Positions 51,342 to 64,000 of a stretch of DNA of 64,000 nt are shown here, in pieces. Made by a program: the position numbers and the translations under genes. This DNA comes from Arcuatula senhousia. Lineage: Eukaryota; Mollusca; Bivalvia; Mytilida; Mytilidae. The notes beneath the pieces were generated by a model that was given only the letters and a program-made list of their open reading frames with translations, was not told the origin of the DNA and did not search any database. The stretch lies in contig OZ020304.1 in the NCBI GenBank assembly GCA_963971305.1, positions 5,279,576 to 5,343,575 on the forward strand. The letters are read 5' to 3'. How positions within the stretch are numbered: position 1 is the first letter of the stretch; each line of letters begins with the position of its first letter.

Positions 51342-53430
51342 AGCTCACCTGGAAAGAAGGTCCATGTGAGCTATTACCACCACTTGGTATCCGTCTTCGT
51401 CTTCGTCTTTTGTCCGTAACCAATTTTTCAAAAAACTCCTCTGAAACTACAGGACAAAATTTAATGAAACTTTGTATGAATGATCCTTAGGGTGTACTGC
51501 ACCAAACTTTGTTTCGATTTTTGATCCGTCAAAAAACATGGCCACCATTACAAAAAATAGACCACGGGGGTCAGACTGCTGTTTTGGCTTGTAAATCAAA
51601 AAGTGTAAAAGATAGGTGAAATCCGACGCCATCCTACTGCTTCAGCATCAAAAGTCCTACCAAAGTCTCCATTTGGTCGAAGTTGTCAGATGATCCCTTA
51701 TTGTGGTAAAGCCCCTTAAAGGTCAAAAACAGCGTTTTTTCATGTTTTTATACGACCGCAAAAAATTTACGGACGTATAATGGTATGATGCTGTCGTCGT
51801 CGTCATCGTTGTCGTCGTCGTCGTTGGCGTCGTTGTCTGTTAACTTTAGTGTATACACGATAACTTTAGTTCTAGTAATCCGAATGCAATGAAATTTCAC
51901 AATGATATTCCTTACTATTAAAGATTGAATGGGATTGATTTTCGGGGTCCCACCTGTTTTGGTTTCGAAATTAGGGGCCATAAAGGGGCAAAAAATGCTA
52001 CTTTTATGTTTGTTGCCACGATAACTTTAGTTCTAGTCATCCTATTGCTTTGTACTTTGGCATTAATGTTCCTTGACATAAAAGGGTGAATGGGATTGAT
52101 TTTTGGGGGTACCCCCTTATTTTGTTTCGAAATTAGGGGCCCAAAAGGGGCAAAAAATTCAAATATTTTATTGTTTCCACCATAAACTTTGTTTCTAACT
52201 GGCTTATTGCTGTGAACTTTGTGAAGAATGTTTCTTCCAATAAAAGAATTAATCTGATGAACCTTTGCGGGCTCCCTTTTTCCCCGTTATGAAATTAGGG
52301 GCCAAAAGGGGCCAAAATTGAAACTTTTATATCAGTGGTCCGATTTTTAAAAAAAAATTTGCATGTTTGTTCTTGTCAAATAGCAATACAAAATTGAGAA
52401 TCAATTTTTGCGACCCCCTTTTTCCCCTTATTATGTAATGAGGGGCCAAAAGGGACCAAAATCAAAACTTTTTTACTTGTGATCCAATTTTGAAATTTTT
52501 TTTGCATGTTCGTTCTTGTCAAATAGTGGATACAAAATTGAGAATTAATTTTTGCAACCACCCTTTTTCCCCCTATTGTGTAATTAGGGCCAAAATGGAA
52601 AATTTGTGGTCTAATATTGATCTCCTTTCGAAAATAAATAATTCCTTTTAAATTGTAAGTGGAAAGTCCACCAAAAGCTGCATGTGTCAAAAACCTTTGT
52701 CAGTACACCATGGGCTGCATGTGTCCAGAGCAATTGATTATCCATATTGGGCCTAAAACGTACAGGGTTCAACATGTTGCGGTCGTATCATGCTGCGCTC
52801 GGCGAAGCTTTTTATTGGCTTATAGAATGAAAACAATTGCAGATGGAGAAAAGCTGTTGCTTGCTTGAATGTTCAGCTCATTTAGCTCTACAAAAGTCTC
52901 CATAGGGTCGAAGTTGTCAGACGAACCCTTATAGAGGTTACAACCCCTTAAAGGCGAAAAATAGTGTTTTTGGCTTATAGAATGAAAACTATTGCAGATA
53001 GAGAAAAGCTGTTTGCTTTCTTAAATGTTCAGCTCATTTAGCTTAAAAAAGTCTTCATAGGGTAGAAGTTGTCAGATGACCCCTTATAGGGGTTACAGCC
53101 CCTTAAAGGCGAAAAATAGTGTTTTTGGCTTATAGAATGAAAAGTATTGCAGATAGAGAAAAGCTGTTGCTTGCTTAAATGCTCTACAAAAGTCTCCATA
53201 GGGTCGAACCCTTATAGAGGTTACAACCCCTTAAAGGCGAAAAATAGTGTTTTTGGCTTATAGAATGAAAACTGTTGCAAATAGAGAAAAGCTGTTGCTC
53301 GCATTAATGTTCAACTCATTTAGCTCTACAAAAGTCTTCATAGGGTCGAAGTTGTCAGATGACCTCTTATAGAGGTTACAGCCCCTTCAGAGCGAAAAAT
53401 AGTGTTTTTGGCCTATTAAATTTATATAAA
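51342..53430 (+). mobile_element. Tandem-repeat element with ~155-bp units, interrupted by another element
   Basis: The start has gttagctcacctgg and gtgagctattaccaccactt; the units carry gctcatttagctctacaaaa, ctccatagggtcgaagttgt, cagatgacccc and gcgaaaaatagtgtttttgg. An inverted relative lies at 59290-60970. The unit that should run 'gcgttttttcatgtttt-tggcttatagaatg' is split at about 51750 and 52815 by the GCGGTCGTA element. Confidence 0.72.
51750..52814 (+). mobile_element. Hairpin-ended repeat element with GCGGTCGTA ends, copy 2 (nested)
   Basis: It begins tatacgaccgcaaaaaattt acgg-cgtata (palindromic) followed by a gtcgtcgtc run, and ends gcggtcgtatcatgctgcgc then tcggcgaagctttttat. The interior has three to four tandem relatives of 'aattaggggccaaaagggg' plus 'tgaatgggattgattttt'. 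Both ends match 8488-9918 in opposite order. It sits inside a 155-bp repeat unit, so it inserted after that array formed. Confidence 0.68.
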
Positions 53431-53879
53431 AATTAAAAAGTACCTAAGGAGTTTAAGGAACTGCATGCATGTGCATCGGAGGTAAAAACATAAAACCAGT
53501 ACACTCGAAAAACAACGGGAATACTAAAGAACCGCTGATACAACACACCTGAACTGTAATAGCAAAGTGGACACGCCACGTAATAACGATGGAGAAAGGG
53601 TAAACAGTTACTGCAACTGTATTCACTTTGGTAACGTGTATTTAGACTGTTTTTTCTCGTGTAGACGTGGATTCAAAACGTGTGAAAATACCATGATTTC
53701 TTTGACAGATCGAAAAATTATAATTTTGTATTTGCCCGTTAATATATAGGAGACATCGTAGACAAAACGGGATTTCAATTTGATATATATAGTAGAGTTT
53801 AATCGCGTAATGTCCAAATGATTTGACAATGTGATGAGCTTGAACTGCAAACAAATCCGGAGCACCAAGTTCACTTGTT

Positions 53880-54020
53880 TGTGTTGTTGTTTTGTTCGGT
53901 TTGTTTTTTGTTTGTTTTTTTCTTGTTTTTTTGTTGTTGTTTTTTTTTTTGTTAACGTCGATGTCTCTTGGTTTTGTTTCTGTAGTTATGTATTTTTGTT
54001 GTTGTTGATATTTTAAAATA
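53880..54020. repeat. TTG/TTTTTG-rich low-complexity tract
   Basis: A T/G-rich stretch (gttgttgttttgttcggttt and similar) with poly-T runs. It gives Phe/Val-rich spurious ORFs. Confidence 0.8.
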
Positions 54021-55002
54021 TCTTTGGCTTTCTTTGTATCTAAAGGTTGGTAAATTCTTCGACAGCAACAACATTTACAACATTTACAAGCTTAAGTTGA
54101 CTGTGTTGCATACACTGATTTTAACTGAAGTTTGGAACCATTAAAAATCGGGTCCCTCGCTTGAGCAAACCGAGGGCAATATATATTGAGTAAAAACAAA
54201 TTATAGCATTTAACGATGAAAATAAATCTTTACTAAACAAAACACTCACACGCCATTAGCAAACCAAATAAAGTGATGTAAAATAAAACAGATGTTTGCT
54301 TTTTCTGGTCGACCTTTGTGATACTTCCTTCCCTATCCCAAGAAACAGACAAGACTGTCATACATCACAATTCTAAATCCATTTTCTCACTACAGAGAAG
54401 CAATTAAAATCCATTCATCACAATATCTATGACATATTCATATGCAAAATCCTTCATAGCACGAAAACAGTGGGAGAATTTATTTACCAACGGACAAAAG
54501 AGCAATTACAAATATTGGAACGAACCATAAACATGATAGATTTTATTTTTGCATCATGTTTTTACTGCATTGCAAAGCTGGTCATCCAGGAAATGCGAAA
54601 AAGTTATGTATCTTTACAAAGATAGTCTGAGCATCATAGGCAAATGCTTATGCCGAATGTAGAATTTAAAAATTCACTTTGGGTAATGTGTCTGAAGAAA
54701 TGCTATACATGCAAACCAATGTACTGGTGACGAGTTTAGCATTGGCGAAGCGAGCTGCAGTGTTTAACATAGTTATTAAGACAGCTCTAATAATCATTCT
54801 TGTTGGAACAATTGTACATAATTTGGGCATTTCGCCTTCAGGGAAAATATCAATTATGATTTCACAATAAAATACAAAAAATATTCACGATCCAACCAAC
54901 AAACTTTGAAGTGTTATAACAATTTGCTATAAAATTTGAATGGAAAAGCTGAATGTTGCTTTGGTGATGAACATTTTTTGTCTGTCTGTCTCTAATTCTT
55001 AG

Positions 55003-56461
55003 CTATGGCGATGAGCTAGCCTCGTCAACATTGTCCATAGCCACCATTCCTACTTTCATCTGTTTAACGATGTAATAAAAGACCCTTTTCCATGCTGCAG
55101 CGGCCTCCTTAGTGTATTGGCTTTTCAGATATGATTCAAGTCCATAGTTAAGGGCCGGCCACAATCTCTGAAATATAAAAGACTTTACCTTCAAATTCAA
55201 TGGTAATGCAAAGAGAATAGACCACAATATTAAAACCAAAGATAGTACGTAGCTTTCGAAATACCTGTGACAAGTCAAGACCATTGTGATCTTCAATTTC
55301 TCTGGTATGTCTTGTTTTATTGTTTTAGTCTTTATGGATATTTGAGTTTGCTCATCCTAGTCTGTTTATTTTGTTTTTACATTCTTTGTTCTCGTGTATT
55401 CTTAAAATCTGAAAAATTATAACAGAAATTTATTAACCTTTCGATTTTTTTGTATGCAATTCGTGAAAATCATATGTCAATCTTTTAAACACAATCAAGT
55501 CAAATGAAATGATCGGAAATCTCAAGAACCATATGACATACTTCATCGATTTATACAAGACTTTACCAACTGAACCCGCTTCTACTGCATGTAGACATTT
55601 GTATTCTCTAGACGATACTAATCTATAAATTTATATATTTTATTATAAGCAAAATAACAAGTTTTTAAATGAATCGTAAAATTTTAATCCTTTATAAATA
55701 TCAAAGATGATCCATATCTTATATCTGATCAGGGATTACTTAAATTTTCTCTTCTGGGTTTATTCGTTTTAGTGTTGGCTCCTGCTGAAATGTCAAAACT
55801 TATGCAATAGTTTATCAAATGATAAGTAATGCGACATCAAAATTACTTTTTTTCTTCTGAAAATCTTGCAACTAATGTAGTTTTAAATGACATGTTATTT
55901 AATTTTATGGTGCATTCAAAATTACCTTACGGATCACTTGAGTTCACCCTTCTTGCGACTTGAGTTTGCGTCAACGGATGATTGCTATTCAGTTAAAGTG
56001 TGTGTGTGTTTTGATATAATCTGTTCTAATTAGAATTTACTGATTTTGTCGATGTCTTTCCAGACCTTTGACATTCGGATGTCTCATTGGTACCTCTCTG
56101 CTTCTTTCTTTACTCTTTACTGTACCCTGAGTTCTGTATGACTTTTCTTTATCTTGTGATCTGTTATGTTTTCAGAACAACAAATTTTGTTAAGACTAGT
56201 CATGCAGGTGCTTTTAACCTTACCAGTATTGTTTTGTTTTTGACATTTCGTCTCACATGCTGTCTACCGACTTCCAAAAGGACGGAATTTAAAGCCTCGG
56301 TTTCGTCCAGGCTGTCAATGGCGGCCGCCAGACTATGTAGAACAATGGCGGCATGCTTCTTTAACATCTCGACATCCATTCCAAGTTCTAACTCATTCTT
56401 GTCGTTAATTCGTACAATCTTTGGAAAAAGCACTTTAAATTTTGGTTGAATTTCGAAAAAT
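55003..56461 (-). CDS. Globin, last two coding exons; first exon not found
   Basis: Haem-binding oxygen carrier/sensor fold. Exon 56461-56224 encodes FFEIQPKFKVLFPKI (B-C helices), the E helix with MLKKHAAIVLHSL (distal His of KKHA) and the F helix VGRQHVRRNVK (proximal His). Exon 55167-55003 encodes the G-H helices (RLWPALNYGLESYL, YTKEAAAAWKRVFYYIVKQM) and ends ASSSP then TAG at 55003-55005. Acceptor phases are 2 and 0, at positions fitting the classical B12.2 and G7.0 globin introns. The first exon (A-B helices) should lie to the right of 56461; I did not recognise it in the remaining 7.5 kb. The divergent CD region and H-helix favour an invertebrate intracellular or neuroglobin/globin-X-like member; the subtype is uncertain. 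Confidence 0.9.
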
Positions 56462-57629
56462 CTGAAACGACAAGAATGAAATATTTAATAAGCGTATGAC
56501 ACGGAGAGAAAACAGCAATTTCTTTTACCAAAATCTTTGTAAACGCTGATCTGATATTTCAGGAAATTCTATCAAAGTTGTTCTTAACCAAACAGAACGT
56601 TTTGCTTAAGATTTGTTAAGCTGAAAATCTCTTTCCGAGTATTCCTAAGCCAGAAATTTATGTTTAAATTAATCTGGCATTGTAAAGCTGTTCCTGTGTT
56701 AGAAATGTTTAGTCAAAGCTGTTCTTAGGTCTGCATTTTTTGTCAATGCTTTATATAGTTAGGAATCATAGTCAAAATTGTTTTTCCAAATGTCTATATT
56801 ATTTTTTACACCTCTTACTACATTAGATAACCCAAAATAGAAAAAAAAAAGAAGATGGATAAGCAAACGGTTGTAGGAATGATAGCTATGGCTTTTAAAC
56901 CTGTTTTCTTTTAATGAAGACACATTATAATTTTTCTTGGTAATTTCAATATGAGCACACATTGTATTTTAATGAATACATATTTAGTTTTATGAGCAAA
57001 TAATTTGGTTCTAAAGAATTAACATTTAACTTTATGAATATTGTAGTTTGCTTTTATGAGCATTTCATTGGCTTAATGGAAAAGTTTTGACTTTAATGAT
57101 ATAATTTCGAGAACACAAGTTTGTAATAAACAGATATATACGATCCAGTTTCATATTTTCAATTAATAATTTTCTTTGTTAATATTCCATCACGTTTGAT
57201 TTTATGAATTTACGAATACAATCATGTTCATTTCTTCAAAAATAGATAATTAATAAAGCAGATGTTACGAAATTATTTCAAATTGGCAAACCTTTCATTA
57301 TGCACTACAAACATGAAATTCGTATCACAGTCAATTAATTTTCAAGCAAAATATTAAAATTTACTCGAACGACTTTGAAATAAATTCATTATTTGTTGGT
57401 GCTTTATATTCTGCTCATTGGGAACTCGATGAATTGTAGAGATGTTACTTTGCTATAATGTACAAAATTCCAGAAAGCAAGGTTCTGGCAAATGCACGAA
57501 CATTGCTATAAAAGTACTGTAAGTTTCGACAACATAACTTAAGTATCTGGCCTAGATTTCATAAAACACCTTTCCTCAAATTGCTAAAGAGAATTTGAGA
57601 TGAGTTTTATATGTAGCTTTGTGCAAGCT

Positions 57630-57970
57630 TATCAATAGGGGGAAGGTTGGATCCAAAAAACTAGTTTAACCCCGCCACATTTTATATGTGCCTGTCCTAA
57701 GCCAGGAAACTTTGCCAAAGCCTTTGTTTGTCCTTGTCATTCTTTGTTAACTGTTTTATGTCAAGAATTGAGTCTTTCGTTGATGATTTAGGGATTGGTT
57801 TTGATACTTTTGTATTGTATTATAAGTCTTGGGCCAATGCAAGACGGTAAGCAGTGACCTATGGTCATGTTGAAGACTGCTTGCTGTTTTCCGTTGTGAT
57901 TTTTTGAATTGCTGTTTGTTTATGTTTGTTGTGTCGCGTACACTTATTCCACATCTCAATATCGTATAAA
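57630..57970 (+). mobile_element. Dispersed ~340-bp repeat, plus copy
   Basis: Ordered blocks: atagggggaaggttggatcc, aaaactagtttaaccccgcc, tgtgcctgtcctaagccagg, gggccaatgcaagacggtaa, tgtcgcgtacacttattcca. The minus copy at 22280-22620 has the same order inverted. The 3' half is nearly identical to 24264-24440. Relatives lie near 55285 and 63250-63360 (accattgtgatcttcaattt). Confidence 0.65.
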
Positions 57971-59289
57971 TCCTCAAAATTGAGATGTTACATGAAACCA
58001 GGCACTAATCGATTGAAAATGTTCGTGATTTTTTTTCTGTTATGACAAAAATCTGTAGAGCATCAAGATGAAGTTGACAGATCATTTTTACACCTGATTC
58101 CAAATAATAAACAAAGTATCAAGGCCTTAAGCATACGAGAACTCGGCAGAGAACCGCGTCAATCCAAAAGTTGGAAAGGATAAAAGAATATTGGATTGCG
58201 AAAAAAGCAAAAAGAAAGAGCAAAAGAAAAGACAAAAGCAAGAGATAACAATAATTCGATGAAACACATTATAAACACAACCAAACTGCAACTCAGGTCA
58301 AAAGGAGAGTGATGGTAAAACTAAGACGAAGTAATTAAATACTTCTAGCATCAAAACAATAACTTATCAAGGCTGGTTAACTAGAAAATTTTATGCCTTT
58401 TCTTTAATGATCGGTTTAATAAGAGTTAATGGGTCGATCAAAAGTCATATGGGCACCACATGCATAGAGAAGCATGTTTATAGTTTCTCAGTATTATGAT
58501 CATGGCCATCGGACAAAATAAAAGCAATGATTGTTTCCTTTACCAAGTTACATCTGGTTGTTTTAAAACACAAAAGCACTTAGTAACTGAATCAATGAAC
58601 AGTAGATAATGACGCAATCTCTTGATCTCCCAGCAATAAATAAAACCATTATGAACATTTAGAAACAATCAGACAAATTGCTAATAAAACTGTCAGTAAT
58701 TAAGTCTGCATCCGTAATTTACCTGCAATCGGTCGAAGATCTAATGCTTTGTATATGTTCAACTTTATTTACTTCATACTTTCAACCATAGGGTTCTAAA
58801 AGAAATATTTTCACGTTTAAAAATTAAAATGTTTCAAGCAGGTTTATTGCTTTCAAACATGTCAAATCGATCATGTTGCTGTATAACTCATTTTATAGTT
58901 TATACATTGGAAGACTTTTATATACAAAATTAAAAGTTCAGAATGTCTTATTTAGAAATCATTTTCTCACAACTTTTGTAATTAGCGTTTAAATAAGTAA
59001 TTTGGGAATTTGTAATTAGCTTTTCTGAAGATCAAATGCTAAGAAATGTATAATTATAAAAGAGGTTCTATTCAAACCACATGTAAAGCTAAAAAGATCA
59101 AACTCTAGCTGTACAATCTAATGAACAAAACCATAAATTTCAATTCTCTTTTATGGTTAAGGCGATTTGGCAGTTATTTCAAAAGCAATAAAAACACCAA
59201 GTCAAGTACTTAAGGTACACCTGGTATTAGTTTGTAAACTCAAAGCAAAGGATGGTTAGGCCAAATGTTGGTTTGAAAGGCAAACAAGA

Positions 59290-60970
59290 GGCTCCCAGGA
59301 GCCTGAATCGCTCACCTGGTCTTCATGTCGACACTTTTAAGAGTTTTGTAGAGTTAAATGAGCTGAACATTTAAGCAAGCAACAGCTTTTCTATATCTAC
59401 TATAGTTTTCATTCTGTAGGCCAAAAACATGAAAAAAAATATTTTAGGGCCCATTACCCCTATAAGGGGTCATCTGAAAACTTCAACCCTATGAAGACTT
59501 TTGTAGAGTTATATGAACTGAATGTTTAAGCAAGCAACAGCTTTTCTCTATCTTCTAAAAACCAAAAACACTATTTTTCACCTTTAAGGGGCTGTAACCC
59601 CTAAAATGGGTCATCTGCCAACTTCCACCCTATAAAGACTTTTGTAGAGCTAAATGAGCTGAACATTTATGCAAGCGACATCTTTTCTCTAGCTACTTTA
59701 GTTTCATTCTGTAGGCCCAAAACATGAAAAAACGTTATTTTAGGGGCCGTAACCCCTATAAGGAGTCATCTGACGACTTCAATCCTATACAGACTTTAGT
59801 AGAGCTAAATGAGCTGAACATTTAAGCAAGCAACACCTTCTCTTTATCTGCTATAGCTTTCATTCCATAAGCCAAAAACATGGAAAAACGTTATTTTAGG
59901 GGCCGTTACCCCTAAAAGGGGTCATCTGACGACTTCGACCCTATGGAGACTTTTGTAGAGCTAAATGAGCTGAACATTTAAACAAGCAACAGCTTCTTTC
60001 TATCTGCAATAGTTTTCATTCCATAGGCCAAAAACCAAGAAAAAATGCTATTTTAGGGGCCGTAACCCCTTTAAGGGGTCATGTGACAACATCGACCCTA
60101 TGGAAGAAGCAAAGGTGTACCAAAGGGGTAATCAGTATCATAAAACCGTAAGGACAAAGACAAAAACGGCAGACAAAAATCATCACAACAAAACAAACCA
60201 CATAACAACATAAAACACAAACACACATAACAACAAAACGGCATTCAGCAACGCGAACTCAAGTCGAAACGATAGTGAACTCGGGTGCTCCGGAAGAGTA
60301 AGCAGTTCCTGCTTGCCATAGCACACCTTTCACGTTGCCAAAGATCGATTAAGTGTTGGTCAAATCCGGAAAGGATGACATTACAAAACTCTATGTCAAA
60401 CCAACATCTGTGCTCATCTGAGAGATAGAAATCCCGTATTTGTATACAAGTACATGATGTCGTCCGTAAAATTTCTTGAGTGATGACAACAACCTGGGAG
60501 CAACGTACTTTTGTAGAGCTAAATGAGCTGAACATTAAGCAAACAACAGCTTTTCTCTATCTGCAATAGTTTTCAAACTATTGGGCCAAAACATGAAAAA
60601 ATGCTATTTTTCACCTTTAAGGGACTGTAACTCCTACAAGGGGTCATCTGACAACTTGGACCAAATGGAGACTGTAGTAGAGCTTTTGATGCTGAAGCAG
60701 TAGGGTGGCATCAGATTTCATCTATTTCTTATACTTTTTGATTTACTAGCCAAAAACAGTAGTCTGACCCCCTGGTCTATTTTAGAAACGGCGGCCATGT
60801 TTTTCGACGGACCAAAAATCCCCACATCACTTCTGTGGAGGATACCCTACAGTACGACCAGACCAAATTTGGTTTGAATCTGTTCAGCCGTTTCAGAGGA
60901 GAAGAAGTTTGAAGAAAAGTTAACGACGACGGACGCCAAGTGATGGCAATAGCTCACATGGTGAGCTAAA
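59290..60970 (-). mobile_element. Tandem-repeat element with ~155-bp units, inverted relative of 51.3-53.4 kb
   Basis: Units repeat near 59350, 59510, 59655, 59810, 59965 and 60525, with gagctaaatgagctgaacat, taagcaagcaacagcttt, ggccgtaacccctataagg and gtcatctgacgacttcgacc. The outer ends carry gctcacctggtcttcatg and aatagctcacatggtgagc. A non-repeat insert at about 60120-60510 separates the last units. Confidence 0.72.
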
Positions 60971-63900
60971 AAAGCACCAAATTATCAAGGAAGAACACTT
61001 TTACAGCTTAGTTTAACGTCCTGTCAAAGCAACATGTTTCTGGGATTTAGAGCTGAAGAGTTTTGTACTCTTAACAAATGCTTAAAGTCATGTAAGTGGC
61101 TTCTCTCGACTAATTTAATTAATGAACTGGAAGTAAAAAGGAGCGGTTTTTTTCTACAGTTTGACCCTTGTCCGGTATACGAAAATAAATAGGCTCTAAA
61201 TCTTTACCCAGTATGACGAGGATTGGAGGCATAAAATCTGCAGAAGACCATCCAAAGCATCAATTTCAGTTAATCACACGGCAAATTGAGCATTGGAACT
61301 TTCCCAGTAAAAATATGCTTCTAAAACAAAGCGTGGTCTTGACCGATTTTTTTCTTTTCTCGTGTGTCTATTCGTTTATGTTTTGACAATAAGTAGAAAA
61401 ACAGTAAGAACAAGTGATTATGTAATTCAAATTGTCAAACCATACAGTGTATATCTACTGGTAGCAGTGGGAATAGAACGAGTTTCAAAACACATTGCAA
61501 ACTTAGTTTTTCTGATTAAGACATCTTCATTTCAAAATTGAATGACATGTTGGACGATAGAAGTGCTTGTATTTTCCAGACTCAGATAGAATAAGGATCG
61601 ATTTCTGCAATGTGATCGCAATTACTGTTTGCTCTTTGATGTTTCCCACACAAAAAAAACTAAAGAAGTGGTGCCGCATCAACTGCTTCTTAAACGTTAT
61701 TGATGCCTGCATCATTTCGAAGACTGTTAAAATGTCGGAAAACTGTGAGGAAACCCATTCTGTTTATTTTCCAGATGAAAGAATGTTCTTACCATTTGAT
61801 CTCCATATAATGTCATTTGATGTCCGGTTTGCTTTCTCTATTTTCTTAATATTGTATAACTTCTATATATTTTGTTTTATAGTATAAGTTTTAATTGATA
61901 ATTCATTTGCATGATTTGTATTGTGTGCTTACTTTCATTTGTTGATACTTCATGCGTGTGTTCTGGGTTTAGATTAATGTATTATTCCTTAAGTTCGCTG
62001 GAAGATCCTTTGTATTATTCATCTCAGTTGTTTATATTTTGTCTTTGCTTTATATTTACGTACAAACGATTATATAATTCAAACAGTACATTGTTTGGTT
62101 GTTGGTTCTTAGATGATACACGAGAATAAGAAACAAGAACAGACTATTGCTGCTATCGACTGATCCTTGTCATTTCGTTTTGGCATATCTATTTTCAACA
62201 AGTTGGAATCTTCTCGACCAACATGCATTTACTGTAACTCAAGACTTTACACCGTTCTTTTTCCTTACTTTTTAATTGATTGCCTATATTCATATCTAAC
62301 TTCGGTGTTTCAGGATTTTCTGTTAGGTCTGTCATAAATTACCTAACAAGGGTCCCTTATCAAAAGTCTCCCTCTAATGCCTTGTTTCGGCGAAATATTC
62401 TTTAAGATTTTTGTTTCTTTTGATTGCTATTATATGTGTTCTTGTAGATATTTTCTTACAATCTGCATCTGATCCAGTGCATTTTTAGTCTTGAGTTATA
62501 GTAAATGCATGTTGGTCGAGAAGAGTCCAACTTGTTGAAAATTATTTAGGATTTTTGAATTATATTTTGTTAATATAATTCTATCTAGATTTCATTTTAC
62601 ATAGTTTTTGAAAATTTACACTCTCATAGCACTTTAATGGCGATGGGGACATTATAATGTCGGGTGACAAAGTCTGTTCTTTTTGTAAATATTTCACCAA
62701 ATTCCCCGTTATTGTGAAGGTTAATGACAACATTGGTGATACAGGGACAGAAGTGCAAATTACCAGTTTTATGAATTCTACAATCAACATAATAAGTAAT
62801 GCTTTGTGTATGTTCAACTTTATTTGCTTCATAATTTCAACATATTGGTGTAGATCATAGGGTCCTATAAGAAATATTTACAGATTAAAAAGTTTCAAGC
62901 TGGTTTTATTTCTTAAGAACATTTTACTGCTTTCCTTTTATTTGTATTACTCATTTTATAGTTTATACTAATGGAAGACTTTTATGCAAAACTGAAAGTT
63001 TTAAAAGAATGTGTTTCTCATTTTAAAGTTTATACAATGAAAGACTTAAATGCAAAGTTGAAAGTTTTAAAAGACTGTGTTTCTCATTTTATAGTTTATA
63101 CTAAAGGAAGACCTATATAAAAATTGAAAGTTAAGAATGTTTCATTTGGTTTGATAGTGTTTGGCTGGTTGTTGTACTGAGATGCATCCCTAATATGTCT
63201 TCACAAACCTGTTGTGTAATGTGTATAACTACCGGACCCAAAGATCACAATGGAAGGGGGAGGTTTGGCGCGCCTTAAAACCTGATTTAACCCACCATTT
63301 CTTTTGAAATGCCTGTACCAAGTCAGGACCATTGTGATCTTCAATTTTTCCGGTATGTCTTCCTTGTTTTGTCTCTTATCTTGGACATTGAGATTGATCC
63401 TTCAAGTTTGCCTTTATTCTTATAATATATGTAGAATAGGTACTGATTCCGGTATGTCTTCCTTGTTTTGTCTTGTGATATGAACGTTTGAGATTGATTT
63501 TCCAAGTTCGATTATTTTGTTACCTTTATTTAAAAATCATTTTCTCGCAATTTTGGTTAAACAGTATTAGTCAGGATATTGTAATTAGCTCTTTAGTAGC
63601 TCAAATGCAAAATAAAATGTATAAATGAGGTCTATTCAAACCATCTGGAAAGCTAACATAACAAAGACGGGAAAGCATAGATTTTAATTCTTGTTTATGG
63701 ATAGGCGATTTTGCAAGCCTTTCAAAGTCAAAAGCAACAGTAAACACTAAGGCAACAGCTTATTATACATCTGATGCAGATTTTTGTAGCTTGACTAAAA
63801 GCAAAAGGTTCTATAGCCAGAAGAATATTTTAAGACAAAAAAAAAAATCAAAAACACGATTTCAGCATTCAAAGCTAATACCATTTTAGAGTAACTTGAA

Positions 63901-64000
63901 CAGGACGGTTGGTTTCAATACTTGAAGAAACAAATCACCTATATGGCTTGAAAGTAAGTCTTGATCAAAGTGTGGGGAGGATGAGATTGTTTATGCATGG
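60971..64000. other. Right-hand intergenic or intronic sequence
   Basis: Apart from the foldback at 62192-62542 and a direct repeat at about 62930-63130 (three copies of atttta-agtttatac-aatg-gaagac), no gene, RNA or splice-consistent exon was found. The missing first globin exon could lie here. Confidence 0.5.
62192..62542. mobile_element. ~350-bp foldback with ~55-bp near-perfect arms
   Basis: ttttcaacaagttgg then cttctcgaccaacatgcatt and tactgtaactcaagact at the left are inverted at the right as agtcttgagttatagtaaat, gcatgttggtcgagaagag and ccaacttgttgaaaat. Only two or three mismatches were seen. There is no coding content. Confidence 0.88.

Noticed and set aside
60245..60535. 96-residue minus-strand ORF
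   Set aside because: It lies in an insert within the repeat element 59290-60970 and ends in repeat sequence; no domain was seen.
61567..61887. 106-residue ORF with hydrophobic C-terminus
   Set aside because: AT-rich Phe/Ile runs, no splice or start context, and no homology recognised.

Overview
The window is nuclear DNA from an animal with intron-bearing genes and AT-rich, repeat-crowded non-coding sequence. The mix of a fibrinogen-related gene, a globin with canonical intron positions, tandem-cored mobile elements like the bivalve 'pearl' family and many short foldback elements suggests a bivalve mollusc, most likely a mussel (Mytilidae). This is inferred from family knowledge; no search was run.

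Five genes could be rebuilt exon by exon from translation, splice sites and matching codon phase. (1) 252-12842, minus: PP2A regulatory subunit B56 (PPP2R5D-like), nine coding exons, 3' end beyond the left edge. (2) 15546-19465, plus: fibrinogen-related protein with a coiled-coil/basic stalk; 5' end not found. (3) 33534-37761, minus: a complete three-exon gene for a 129-residue protein I do not recognise. (4) 41424-45193, plus: GPATCH2-like G-patch protein, six coding exons, probably head-to-head with gene 3 over a shared promoter near 37.8 kb. (5) 55003-56461, minus: two 3' exons of a globin; its first exon was not located.

Between the genes (19.5-33.5, 45.2-55.0 and 56.5-64.0 kb) and in the large introns lie LINE reverse transcriptase and endonuclease fragments, tandem-repeat-cored elements present as inverted pairs (30.4/47.7 kb, 51.3/59.3 kb, 8.5/51.7 kb), foldback MITE-like elements, a 1.05 kb tandem duplication, and several nested insertions.

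The most unusual feature is that two independent minisatellites in the PP2A-B56 gene are built from its own exon edges. One (about 15 copies of 47 bp) repeats an exon end with its 5' splice site. The other (9-11 copies of about 86 bp) repeats a 3' splice site with the next exon start. A third, two-copy duplication of an exon end plus donor occurs in the fibrinogen-related gene. The window therefore shows repeated tandem amplification of splice sites. Other candidates are a 4.3 kb interval bounded by near-identical 60 bp inverted repeats with palindromic ends, and a LINE fragment enclosed by perfect 28 bp inverted repeats.
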